Shown piece after piece: positions 18,165 through 27,800 of a stretch of DNA of 45,539 nt. The translations under genes were made by a program, and so were the position numbers. The DNA comes from Cellvibrio sp. OA-2007. GTDB lineage: Bacteria > Pseudomonadota > Gammaproteobacteria > Pseudomonadales > Cellvibrionaceae. The stretch's first letter is position 1; each line of letters opens with the position of its first letter. The DNA is taken from contig NZ_BBUL01000077.1 of assembly GCF_000953825.1 (NCBI RefSeq), forward strand, positions 1 to 45,539, written 5' to 3'. The notes beneath the pieces are model-generated. The model was not told the origin of the DNA and searched no databases. It saw nothing but the letters and a program-made list of their open reading frames with translations.

Positions 18165-19286
18165 ATGACAACACAACAAATCCTGATGTCTAGCCTCATC
18201 GCTGGCAGCTTGCTCATCAGCGGCTGCCAAGATAAAACCGCACCTGAGACTAGCACTGCAGCTGCTTCATCCGTTGCTGCTGTAGCGCCCGCACCAACAC
18301 CAGCAGATCCAGCGCAATTTATCGGTCAACCACTCATCAGCGAGATTTACACCGCCGATCCATCTGCCCATGTGTTTAACGGCAAAATTTATATTTATCC
18401 CTCACACGACATAGATACAGGCACCACCTCTGAAGGAGATGGCGATAAATTCGATATGAATGATTATCGCGTGCTCTCTATGGATAGCGCCGATGGCACC
18501 GCGACCCTGCACGATGTAGCACTGAAACTGGAAGATGTACCCTGGGCCAGCCGTCAACTTTGGGCGCCTGACGCGGCGGAAAAAGACGGCAAGTACTATT
18601 TATTTTTCCCTGCTAAAAACAAAGAGCAGATTTTCCAGATCGGCGTCGCCACCAGCGACTCGCCTACCGGCCCATTCAAAGCCGAACCCGAGCCAATCAA
18701 AGGCAGCTTCAGCATCGACCCAGCCGTATTTAAAGACGATGACGGAGCCTACTACATGTACTTCGGCGGCATCTGGGGCGGCCAATTACAGCGCTGGGCC
18801 AGCGGCAGCTATGTTGAAGAAGATAAATATCCAGCAAGTAATGAACCCGCCTACAGCCCGAAAATCGCCCGTATGAGCGACGACTTGCTGCAATTTGCCG
18901 AAACGCCAAAAGATGTGCAAATCATCGACGGCGGCGGTGTTCCGCTGCTGGGCACAGATACCAATCGCCGCTTTTTTGAAGCAGCTTGGGTACATAAATT
19001 TAACGGGAAATATTATTTATCCTACTCCACCGGCGACACCCACTTTATCGCCTACGCGATTGGCGACACCCCCTACGGCCCCTTCACTTACAAAGGCATG
19101 GTGTTAGCACCAGTTTTAGGCTGGACCAACCATCACTCAATCGTGAAGCACAACGACAAATGGTATTTGTTCTACCACGATTCACAACTGTCCGGCGGCC
19201 AAACCCACCTGCGCAATGTGAAAGTGACTGAGCTAGTTCACAATGACGATGGCACCATTAACACCATTGATGCCTATCTCGACTAG
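18165..19286 (+). CDS. GH43 lipoprotein (beta-xylosidase/arabinofuranosidase type)
   Basis: 373 residues. A lipobox LISGC places the lipidated Cys at 21, followed by an Ala/Pro/Ser-rich tether to about residue 50. The catalytic propeller has base Asp65 (YTADPSAHV), Asp185 (FSIDPAVF) and acid Glu272 (RRFFEAAWVH). No accessory beta-sandwich is present, so it is a single-domain GH43 unlike the earlier one. The segment LPAPVLGWTNHHSIVKH-like near the end (VLGWTNHHSI) supplies the conserved His that coordinates a metal in many GH43. It probably acts on xylo- or arabinoxylo-oligosaccharides at the envelope; exact substrate is not readable. A terminator follows. Confidence 0.92.
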   Translation: MTTQQILMSSLIAGSLLISGCQDKTAPETSTAAASSVAAVAPAPTPADPAQFIGQPLISEIYTADPSAHVFNGKIYIYPSHDIDTGTTSEGDGDKFDMNDYRVLSMDSADGTATLHDVALKLEDVPWASRQLWAPDAAEKDGKYYLFFPAKNKEQIFQIGVATSDSPTGPFKAEPEPIKGSFSIDPAVFKDDDGAYYMYFGGIWGGQLQRWASGSYVEEDKYPASNEPAYSPKIARMSDDLLQFAETPKDVQIIDGGGVPLLGTDTNRRFFEAAWVHKFNGKYYLSYSTGDTHFIAYAIGDTPYGPFTYKGMVLAPVLGWTNHHSIVKHNDKWYLFYHDSQLSGGQTHLRNVKVTELVHNDDGTINTIDAYLD

Positions 19287-19314
19287 CGTCTACTGCACTG
19301 ATGCAACAACCCGG

Positions 19315-19345
19315 AACCCCGCCCGATTAAATCCGGCGGGGTTTT
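19315..19345 (+). terminator. Intrinsic terminator after the GH43 lipoprotein gene
   Basis: AACCCCGCC (19315-19323) pairs perfectly with GGCGGGGTT (19335-19343) and runs into TTTTTATT. It closes the GH43-GH115-manD-GH43 unit. Confidence 0.9.
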
Positions 19346-19354
19346 TATTATTTG

Positions 19355-19402
19355 AAAGTCAAAACACAAAAATTGACTTTTGTCATACTAGGTGAATATT
19401 AT
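19355..19402 (+). promoter_or_regulatory. Promoter with overlapping inverted repeat upstream of the ExoP-like gene
   Basis: TTGACT (19373-19378) and TATTAT (19397-19402) are spaced by 18 bases, a good sigma-70 match. AAAGTCAA (19355-19362) and TTGACTTT (19373-19380) form a perfect inverted repeat with a 10-base centre that covers the -35 box. This is the position expected of a repressor site. Confidence 0.55.
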
Positions 19403-19472
19403 TTGAACGCCAGCAAATGTCTTATCAATGGCAAATAGCCCTAATAATAATTACTCACACGAGACTAATTCC

Positions 19473-20120
19473 ATGCGCAATCTTCTCATCAAACTGCTAA
19501 AAACATTACCCTCAGTTGCCCTTGTTTGCTTCCTATCGCCACTCACTAGTCAGGCGCAAAACACGCTTAATCCTAATTATTTTTATTTGGTCAAAGGCGA
19601 GTTAATTGGCCGCAGTATTTCACTCGGCGATCCCAGCAATTGGAGCACAAGCTTGCAAGGGCGCGAGGGAAAATCAGCAAGTAGCAAAGTGGCTGTAGCC
19701 CCAACCGACTTTAAAGCGAAAGGCGATGCTATTCAAATAACTTGGTCGCGCAAAAAAATGCAAGGGAACTTGGGGCTCTATGGTAATGCAATTGATTTAT
19801 CCAAGTTTAAAGACGCTGCATCATTAACTATTGATATGCGTGTCGATGTTAAACCAGATAAGGACGTAAAAATCGGACTGGACTGCGGCTACCCTTGCCG
19901 TGCCGAACTGAGCATCAATAAAATGATCAAAACCATGCCCAAGGGTGAATGGTTTTCTCTGCCACTTCCACTGAATTGCTTTCAGAGCGACAATTTTGAC
20001 CTGAGTAAAATTGTTGGCCCGTTTAGCATTGGAACAGAGGGAAAGTTTACTGTAAGTATCACCAATATCCGCATAGAAAAATTGCCGGATGGTGACAAAG
20101 GCTGCGCCGCTAACGAGTAA
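19473..20120 (+). CDS. Small exported ExoP-like galactose-binding-fold protein
   Basis: About 215 residues. The signal peptide ends near SQA-QN (residue 29). The mature part resembles, from recall, the C-terminal ExoP/galactose-binding-like domain attached to some gammaproteobacterial GH3 exo-glucanases: GRSISLGDPSNWS, DAIQITWSRKK, LTIDMRVDVKP, GLDCGYPCRAEL, LPLPLNCF and ITNIRIEKL. Here it has no catalytic domain attached. Four or more Cys suggest disulfides. ATG at 19473 was preferred over 19428 because it begins the signal peptide and has a GAGA site. It has its own promoter and faces the halogenase operon tail. It may be a secreted sugar-binding helper; no function is proven. Confidence 0.75.
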   Translation: MRNLLIKLLKTLPSVALVCFLSPLTSQAQNTLNPNYFYLVKGELIGRSISLGDPSNWSTSLQGREGKSASSKVAVAPTDFKAKGDAIQITWSRKKMQGNLGLYGNAIDLSKFKDAASLTIDMRVDVKPDKDVKIGLDCGYPCRAELSINKMIKTMPKGEWFSLPLPLNCFQSDNFDLSKIVGPFSIGTEGKFTVSITNIRIEKLPDGDKGCAANE

Positions 20121-20133
20121 GTACAGACAGAAA

Positions 20134-20163
20134 GGGCGCATATCAGTTTTTCTGAATGCGCCC
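20134..20163. terminator. Hairpin between the convergent ExoP-like and halogenase genes
   Basis: GGGCGCAT-A-TCAG and CTGAATGCGCCC form a 12-bp stem with one bulged A and a TTTTT loop. U-runs outside the stem are weak on both strands, but the position between two convergent genes fits a shared terminator. Confidence 0.6.
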
Positions 20164-20206
20164 CTACAACCCCAATTGAGTCAGCTATTAGGGGGATGTA
20201 TTAAAA

Positions 20207-21712
20207 TTATTCCGCTTTACAGTTATCCGCTATATATCGTGTGTGCGTAGGCATAAAATCAATGCACTTATTGATGACCTGCTCGTACGCTTTGAACCTT
20301 TCTGCCAGCTCAGCCAAAGGCATTGAATCTACTGCCGGATGGTACTCTTCCGCTTGAATCCCCTGCCCCTCAAAAACGGCGAGCCAACTCGGAGTGCTAA
20401 ATAACTCCTCGTTTTCTCGATAAATTCGCCCAGTGGAAACATAAAGTTTGATTTTCTCGCGCAAATATTCAGGTATTTCCATGCTGCGACAATAGTTCCA
20501 AAAATCAGAATCTGTGCGTTCAGTAGCCTTGTAATGCAAGATTAAAAAATCACGAATGCGCTCATACTCAAAAACCGTATTTTTGTTATATAGCTCTGCA
20601 CCGTCTTCCATAAAACGCCGCGATGGAAACAAATTAATCAACTTGGAAATTGCTGTCTGAATCAAATGGATGCTCGTAGATTCCAACGGCTCCAAAAAGC
20701 CGCTGGAAAGGCCGATTGCAACACAATTTTTATTCCAAAACTTCACGCGGCGACCCGTTTTAAAGCGAATCACACGAGGGTCAGCGATGACGGCGCCATC
20801 CAAGTTTTTTAACAGTACTCCTGTTGCCTCATCGTCGCTCATGTACTGACTTGCATACACATGCCCGTTTCCAGTTCTATGCTGTAACGGTATACGCCAT
20901 TGCCACCCAGCTGTGTGCGCAGTAGCGCGAGTGTAAGGAATTGGCTCTTCAATTTTCTCACAAGGGGCAGCCACTGCACTATTACAAGGAAGCCAATGCG
21001 ACCAATCTTCAAACCCGGTTTTGAGCGCGCCTTCAATTAACAGGGCACGAATTCCAGTGCAGTCGATAAAGAAATCGCCTTCTATGACAGCACCACCCAC
21101 AAGAGACAATGATTTTATATAACCACTATTTTCACATAGCTCAACCGAAGAAATTTTGCCTTCTGTACGAACAACGCCACGAGCCTCTGCATAACCTCGC
21201 AAGAATTGCGCATAACGGCCCGCATCGAACTGAAATGCATAACCAAAATCAGACAGAGGTGAACCATTGATATTGAGCGGTCGAGTAAACTTTTTGTGCC
21301 GCGCCGCCATGGTGGCAATAGAGTAACTTTCCAAACTCGAGGCTAATCCGCTACTTTTTAGTTTTAGCCAGTACTGATGAAATGGAAACGCATTTATGTC
21401 TTCACCATAAGAACCAAATGGGTGAATATAACTCTGACCTATTTTTTTCCAGTTAATAAACTCAATCCCCAACTTAAATGTTGCCTGAGTTTTTTTCATG
21501 AATTCATTTTCGTCAATTTCCAGAATTTGATTAAACTTTTGGATATGAGGAATTGTTGCCTCGCCCACACCAATAGTTCCAATCTCTTCCGACTCGACTA
21601 GATGCACATCATAATTAGTACATCCCAGCACCTTACTAAGCGCCGCGGCAGTCATCCAGCCCGCTGTACCACCACCGGCAATGACTATTTTTTTAATTTT
21701 ATTATCACTCAT
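20207..21712 (-). CDS. Flavin-dependent tryptophan-halogenase family protein (third of three)
   Basis: About 501 residues. The FAD-binding N-terminus reads IAGGGTAGWMTAAAL, followed by GVGEATIP (about 48-55). Lys80 in ATFKLGIEF is at the place of the catalytic Lys of PrnA/RebH. The halogenase signature WxWxIP is present as WQWRIP, and EPLESTS holds the Glu/Ser pair of the active site. All hallmarks of an active enzyme are therefore kept. ATG at 21712 has GGAT upstream; a GTG three codons earlier is less likely. It is the last gene of the receptor-halogenase operon, 32 bases after its divergent paralogue. Substrate is unknown; relatives near TonB receptors act on free indoles in vitro. Confidence 0.92.
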   Translation of the reverse strand: MSDNKIKKIVIAGGGTAGWMTAAALSKVLGCTNYDVHLVESEEIGTIGVGEATIPHIQKFNQILEIDENEFMKKTQATFKLGIEFINWKKIGQSYIHPFGSYGEDINAFPFHQYWLKLKSSGLASSLESYSIATMAARHKKFTRPLNINGSPLSDFGYAFQFDAGRYAQFLRGYAEARGVVRTEGKISSVELCENSGYIKSLSLVGGAVIEGDFFIDCTGIRALLIEGALKTGFEDWSHWLPCNSAVAAPCEKIEEPIPYTRATAHTAGWQWRIPLQHRTGNGHVYASQYMSDDEATGVLLKNLDGAVIADPRVIRFKTGRRVKFWNKNCVAIGLSSGFLEPLESTSIHLIQTAISKLINLFPSRRFMEDGAELYNKNTVFEYERIRDFLILHYKATERTDSDFWNYCRSMEIPEYLREKIKLYVSTGRIYRENEELFSTPSWLAVFEGQGIQAEEYHPAVDSMPLAELAERFKAYEQVINKCIDFMPTHTRYIADNCKAE

Positions 21713-21744
21713 AATATCCACACTGAAATCCAGAGTAAGGGTAG

Positions 21745-23238
21745 TTACTTAAGTATTGCGTACTTACCTAAAATCTCATCTTCATCAGAAAGTTGGGCAG
21801 CCAGATTTGAATTCACCATGCGCATTTGACCCAAACGCTTAACAACCAATTCCAAATTGCAGCCATTTAATAGAACATCGTGCTTTTCAGGCCAATAGTT
21901 ATTCCCCAACAACAACGATACCCATGAGCCAGGCATCCAAGTTTCGTATTCTTCGAACGCCAACTTGCCTCGCTCTTTAAATAGGCTAAGTTTTCGCTGT
22001 AGCTCAGCGGTGCGCGGAATTTTGCTAGTGCAAGACCAAAACCCAGAAGATTCGGCGGCACCTAATAATAAATTGAGCTGCTGATAATCCAGCACTCGAG
22101 CATATTCATCGGATGTCAACTGATTATATTGTTGCGCAGAAAAATCGTTCACACCCGCAGCGGAATACAAATCAATAAAGCGTAAAACACCACTTTGTAC
22201 ATGATGTAAATAAGAAAAGGTAAGCTCGGTAAAATTACCCGCAGCGGCACCTATTGCAAGGCAGTTTTTTACCCAAAATCTTTCCCTTCTGCCAGGCACG
22301 ATAGTCAATGGCTGCACAGCATCCGACAACTCAACACCAGCGAAATTTATTGCAGCGGTCATTGCTGCATCATCAGACTCATACTCGCTGTTATAGGTTA
22401 GCGAGTACAACGTTTTATCTTTCAATGGAATCGATTTTAGCCAGCCCCCGCGACACACTGACAAATCAGTACACAATCCTGACTTGGCTGCACCGCCTAC
22501 AAGATCGATCTGCTTATTAACGGGCAATTCTTTATCCCATTTTAAAAACTTATCGCCTGGCAACTGCCGCACTAAAACCGAATCACTGCCACTACAATCA
22601 AAAAAGAAATCTCCACCAACCACTTCGCCAGAAGTCAGCACTAGCGCTTTAATATTGCCATCGGCATCAAGATTTAAATGATCCAATTGGCCGCAAATCA
22701 CTTCCAAGTGTTTTCTCACAGCACATGTTTGCATCAACTGGCTATATTGCGAAAGATCAACATGCAAGGAGTAATCTAAGTTAAAACCCTGCTCAACTAA
22801 GTCTTTATTGAGAAACCCAAACTTTTTTGCTGCGGCAGCTTGCGCGGCTAAAGAGTACGCATCAAAAGCCGTTGTATCACCGCATTGATGTAACAAAACT
22901 GCATATTGATGAAAATCAATACCATCAAGCATGCTGCCGTAATTACTAAAACCATGAATAAAGTTTTGCCCCGGTTTGGACCAATTTTTATACAGTGCTC
23001 CAAGCTTAAACGTGGCCGATGTTTGCCCCATAAGCTCCCGCTCAGAAATCCGCATACTGGCATGAAACCGGCGTAAAGAAGTAAATCCCGAGTCAGCGAT
23101 CGAAGGCTCTTTCGTATTCACGCCAGGGTTAACAAGCACAACTTTGAGAACATCTACCGTATAAGCATTTGTAAGCGCGGCAGCCGTAACCCAGGCGCTC
23201 ACGCCTCCGCCATAAATAACAAGTCGATGAGAGGTCAT
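21745..23238 (-). CDS. Divergent tryptophan-halogenase family protein, probable loss of catalytic motifs
   Basis: 497 residues, full length and uninterrupted. It aligns with its two neighbours over the whole length but lacks their hallmarks. The FAD loop is GGGVSAWVTA (GW replaced by AW), GVGEATxP is replaced by SIADSGFTS, WxWxIP becomes WLKSIP, and EPLESTS becomes FTELTFS. Only Lys78 (ATFKLGALY) of the active site remains. Its start overlaps the stop of the preceding halogenase (ATGA), so translation is coupled. A non-catalytic partner or an enzyme of changed chemistry are both possible. Intact length and coupling speak against a decaying pseudogene. Confidence 0.85.
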   Translation of the reverse strand: MTSHRLVIYGGGVSAWVTAAALTNAYTVDVLKVVLVNPGVNTKEPSIADSGFTSLRRFHASMRISERELMGQTSATFKLGALYKNWSKPGQNFIHGFSNYGSMLDGIDFHQYAVLLHQCGDTTAFDAYSLAAQAAAAKKFGFLNKDLVEQGFNLDYSLHVDLSQYSQLMQTCAVRKHLEVICGQLDHLNLDADGNIKALVLTSGEVVGGDFFFDCSGSDSVLVRQLPGDKFLKWDKELPVNKQIDLVGGAAKSGLCTDLSVCRGGWLKSIPLKDKTLYSLTYNSEYESDDAAMTAAINFAGVELSDAVQPLTIVPGRRERFWVKNCLAIGAAAGNFTELTFSYLHHVQSGVLRFIDLYSAAGVNDFSAQQYNQLTSDEYARVLDYQQLNLLLGAAESSGFWSCTSKIPRTAELQRKLSLFKERGKLAFEEYETWMPGSWVSLLLGNNYWPEKHDVLLNGCNLELVVKRLGQMRMVNSNLAAQLSDEDEILGKYAILK

Positions 23239-24782
23239 TGGCGCCCTCCGTATAAACTCATTAACGCCCTCGGACGCCCATTTGTTTTAGCTTGATGCTG
23301 CTCTAGAAATACGTGATGCGCAGGCATTTGCATCGCAGCGCGATCAATAAGCGCCTCTATTTCCAACATTGTTTTTTCCAACTGTGAATTAGTCATCCAA
23401 TTAACGCGTGGGTCATAAGCACTCGGCACCACTCCCTGCCCGAGATATACGGCAACCCAACTAGGCTCCAAAAATAATCCCCCCTGATATTCAACCACAT
23501 GCCCACGCTCGCGAAACAGCGCCATTTTATGAGCGAGCTCATCGGGAATTGACATGTTTCGGCAATAATCCCAAAAAGGAGCATCGTTACGCTGGGTCGC
23601 ATGATAGTGGAGAATAAGAAAGTCCCTGACTCGCAAATACTCCATATCCATTAAACGGTTAAACTCATCGACTCCGGCTAAATCAAATTTTTTGTCTGGA
23701 AAAAACTCTATCAACTTCATTATTGCAATTTGAATTAGATAGATACTTGTCGATTCAAGCGGCTCGAGAAATCCACCCGACAAGCCAATTGCAACGCAGT
23801 TTTTATTCCATGCTTTTTTTCGCTTTCCAGTAGTAAATTGTAGAAACTTAGGATCGGCAATCAACTTTCCATCGATATTACTCATCAAGGTATCGCAGGC
23901 GTCTTGATCAGTTATAAACTCACTGCAATATACATGGCCATTACCCGTGCGATGGCGGAGCGGAATCCGCCAACGCCATCCAGCAACTTGTGCAATTGCC
24001 TTCGTGTAGGGCAATAGCGCCCCGTCCAACTCGGAAGGCGCAGCAACAGCTCTATTGCACGGCAACCAGTGGCTCCAGTTTTCATAGCCTGTTTTAAGTG
24101 TTTGCTCTATGAGAACTCCGCGAAAGCCAGAACAATCAATGAAGAAGTCGCCGCCGATTACCGCTCCAGTTTCAAGCTGCACCGAGCTAATTTCGCCATT
24201 ATCGCGCTGATTAACTGCAACCACTTTTCCTTCTTCACGGACGACCCCAAGGTTTTCACTGTATTTTCTTAGGTAGGATGCATACATACCGGCATCTATA
24301 TGGAAGGCATAAGAATAGGTCGAAAAAACTGACCGCTCATCACTCATGGGGAACATAAACTTTTGTTGTGCTGCTGCAACAACAGGGAGCGAATAATAAT
24401 CTATGGACTTACCCAATCCCTGAAAATGCTGCCTTAGCCAGTAATGATGAAATGCAACGCCATTGATTTCCCGGCCATACTCACCAAATGGGTGAATATA
24501 TGCATCGCCCATCTTGCCCCAATTAGAAAACTCAATGCCCATTTTATAGGTTGCATTGGTTGCCGCCATAAATTCAGCTTCATCAATTCCAAGGGTTTGG
24601 TTAAAAAAGCGCAAATGCGGCAGCGTTGCTTCACCCACGCCGACAGTACCAATAGCCTCAGATTCAATTAATGTAATAGCGTAGCTTTTATTTTTGAGAA
24701 AGTGAGCAAGCGCAGCCGCTGTCATCCAACCAGATGTTCCTCCACCAATAATTACAATTTGTTTTATTTGTTCTTCCTGCAT
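23235..24782 (-). CDS. Flavin-dependent tryptophan-halogenase family protein (first of three)
   Basis: 515 residues. Motifs in order: IIGGGTSGWMTAAAL for FAD, GVGEATLP (about 48-55), ATYKMGIEF with the expected catalytic Lys80, WRWRIP (about residue 270) and EPLESTSIY with the active-site Glu and Ser. It is closest to the third gene of the cluster. It lies 96 bases after the TonB receptor gene, behind a strong terminator hairpin, and overlaps the next gene by four bases. Flavin reductase must be supplied from elsewhere, as none is encoded here. The natural substrate is unknown. Confidence 0.92.
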   Translation of the reverse strand: MQEEQIKQIVIIGGGTSGWMTAAALAHFLKNKSYAITLIESEAIGTVGVGEATLPHLRFFNQTLGIDEAEFMAATNATYKMGIEFSNWGKMGDAYIHPFGEYGREINGVAFHHYWLRQHFQGLGKSIDYYSLPVVAAAQQKFMFPMSDERSVFSTYSYAFHIDAGMYASYLRKYSENLGVVREEGKVVAVNQRDNGEISSVQLETGAVIGGDFFIDCSGFRGVLIEQTLKTGYENWSHWLPCNRAVAAPSELDGALLPYTKAIAQVAGWRWRIPLRHRTGNGHVYCSEFITDQDACDTLMSNIDGKLIADPKFLQFTTGKRKKAWNKNCVAIGLSGGFLEPLESTSIYLIQIAIMKLIEFFPDKKFDLAGVDEFNRLMDMEYLRVRDFLILHYHATQRNDAPFWDYCRNMSIPDELAHKMALFRERGHVVEYQGGLFLEPSWVAVYLGQGVVPSAYDPRVNWMTNSQLEKTMLEIEALIDRAAMQMPAHHVFLEQHQAKTNGRPRALMSLYGGRQ

Positions 24783-24813
24783 GGACTAACCCCACTAAAG
24801 AATTGTTATAAGC

Positions 24814-24849
24814 AAAAAAAAATGCACACGGCAATAATGCCGTGTGCAT
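24814..24849 (-). terminator. Strong intrinsic terminator between TonB receptor and halogenase genes
   Basis: On the minus strand ATGCACACGGCA (ending 24838) and TGCCGTGTGCAT form a perfect 12-bp stem with a 4-base loop, followed directly by a run of T. It lies inside what otherwise looks like one operon, so it likely sets a high receptor to halogenase ratio. Confidence 0.92.
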
Positions 24850-24878
24850 CCTTAGCTCTCAACATCAACAATCCTGAA

Positions 24879-27800
24879 TTAGAACTGACCCTTCAAGACA
24901 ATTGAGAAACGACGATCATTGATAAAGTAGTTACGAGGAATAACCGAACCTTCTTGAGTAACTTGCATTTTGGTCCAAGTAACCTCATCCATCAAGTTCG
25001 AACCTTCCAAACCAATTTTGAAGTTGTCATTGATAGTATAGAAAATCGAGCCATCTAACTGACCAGACGCCTGAGCATAAATTGGCAGCTTAGTAATAAC
25101 GTCACGTGTAGTTAACAAATAATCTGAGCGCCAGTTATAGGCCAAGCGAACAGATAAATCGTCTTTTTCATACATACCCACGATGTTATAGGTAGTTTCC
25201 GACATGCCTTGCAATGGCAAATCACTAAAGGCCGGAGTGAAGCCAGCATCAGCGCTACCCGGTGGATTTGCAGGGTCAATGTTGCTGTTTGGCGATGTAC
25301 CACTTACATCCAACAGAGTTAAGTTCAATTGCAGACCTAAACCATCAAACGGTGCTGGCAACATATCATAAAACTGCTGATAACCCGCTTCAAAACCAGT
25401 AATAGAGGCATCAACATCTTTGTTAACCGGCAAATCCATCAATACGTTGCGAGTAACGCCATTGTTAGTTACTGTGGTTTCCACTGCTTCATTAGCAAAG
25501 AAGTTGCTCATGTCTTTGTAGAAAACACCAGCAAAGACAGAGCCAGCATCCGCAAAATACCATTCAACCGCAGCATCGTAATTAGTAGACTCCATTGGTT
25601 TTAGGTTGGGATTGCCTCCACTACCCTTGTACTCAAAGGTTACATTAGTTGGCGGTAAAGATTCACTAGGGCGAGTTAATGTAGGAGTTGCACTGATGGA
25701 GGTGTAATTACGCAAGTTACCGATATCAGCAAATGAAATAGCCTCCGAGACCGCAAAACGCGCTTGCACATCATCAGCTATTGAATAACGCAAGTTAAGA
25801 CTAGGCAAGGCTTTAGTAAATGAAGCAGTAACTGTGCCGATGCTAAGGGCGCCATTGCTGAATTTTTGATCTTCTGCAAGTTGAGCCGTATTACAGCTTA
25901 CACATTTCGCAATAGCATCGGATAGATTAGCATCCCACTTAGCAGGTAATGCGTTACCGCCAGTAGACTCCGTCTCAACTTTAACTAAACGCACTCCGAC
26001 ATTACCGGTCAAACGCTCTTCGCTATCTGCAAAATTAGCCTGCAGATAAATAGCTTGGTTGCGCTCAGTCGTATTGGTCAACTCGGCCAAAGTATAAAGG
26101 CCGCCATCGTGGGCGGCATCTCTGTAACCTGCCGGTTTATAACCAAACGGCCTAGTTGCCGCAAGAAAATTGTCGTAATTAGTAATTAGAGCCTCGGAGG
26201 CAGCCAAAAATTGCCCGCCCTCTACACCGCTCTTATTGCCCTTACGGAAATGGCCACCTGCATAACTAAACTGATCGAAAGCAATATTATGATCGTAAGA
26301 AACACCATTTTTGCTGTTACCGTCCCACGGAGTATTATCCTGTAAGCCAGTAAAATACTTGCGGCCATTCTTTGGTTCCTCCCCCGCCCAGTTCTCAGAG
26401 AGATTACCCCAATTGTATTGCGACCATTTAACGTCTTGCTGGCGCTCTGAGAAGCGGACACCAGCCTCAACAGATTGCAGCCAGCCATTATCAACTTGAT
26501 ATTCAGCATCTAACTTAATCGCAAACTCGTCGCCTTCGCTGTCTTCAAGGTGATCCATTGCTGAACGCCAATAATAGTTGGCAGGATCAGTAAAAAATGC
26601 CTCCGAGCTAACGCCAGCATCAGGTGAAGTCATAAACACAGTAGGACGATCAGAGGTGAAATCGAACTCAGTATTGGCACGCACACCGCTCTGGATACTC
26701 AGATCGATCGAATCAGTGGATGCTTTCACATACTGCACATCACCAGTCAACTTCAACTCATCTGACGGAGTGAACTCAAGACGGAACGAAAAGTCTTCAA
26801 CCTTAGAATTGGTATCTGAAAAGCGTGAAGTGGTGGTGTAGGAGTCAACATTGTTGACTTCACCCTTAGTCACATAAAGCCCATTGGCTGAGAGATTGGA
26901 ATAAGTGCCAATTTTATCGTCTGACTCTATGTTGTGCTCTAACCAATTGCGGCCAGAATCAGAGTAGACATATTCAACTGTAGCAAGCAATGTATCATCA
27001 GGATTGCGCCATTGCCCTACCAAGGATCCGCCATTACGCTCGCGTTCCTGAATTGCCGAGGTAATACGACCATTGATCGGAGCAAAACGTGTGATCGTTT
27101 GACCATCTACCATAACATTGGTGTTTTGAAATCTCTCTTCTGCTGTTAACTCTCCATTGCCATCAATGTTATTACCAACCTGTCCATAAGCAACCCCATC
27201 AGTGCGACTAGTTAACTCAGAGGTAGCCAAACTAATCAAGAAACCAAACTCCCCTGCATCGGTATCCCATCGATCACTGAACAAACCTGAGATGCTTGGC
27301 TTTGTCTCTTCAGACAAGTCGGCGTAGTTGGCTGCAGCGCTAAATGCTAACTGACGATCCGAAGAGTCGAACGGCTTACGGGTATTCAAATTAATTGTGC
27401 CGGAAATCCCGCCTTCAATCATTTTAGCGCTTTGACTTTTAAAGACTTCAACCTTCGCCATTAACTCTGGCGGAACATCTTGAAAGCTAAGGCCGCGACC
27501 GCTGTTAGCCGAAAAAGAGTCACGACCATTAAATTCACTGCGAGTTTGCGGCAGACCACGAAGAGTCACACCGCTACCTTCGATAGAAAAGTGGTCAGGG
27601 TCATTTCTACCAGCAAAACGCTCGATAGAAACACCAGGCACACGCTGCAGTGACTCGAGAACACTTTTATCAGGCAATGAACCAATGTCAGATGCAGAAA
27701 TAGCATCAACAACAGTCGATGACTCACGTTTTATATCTTGTGCGTTTTGCAAGCTTGCACGCACACCGGTAACCAAAACCTCTTCGGTGGCACTGCTATT

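Noticed and set aside
21745-23238. Middle halogenase as a pseudogene
   Set aside because: No stop or frameshift, full length, and translational overlap with its neighbour; a changed function is more likely.
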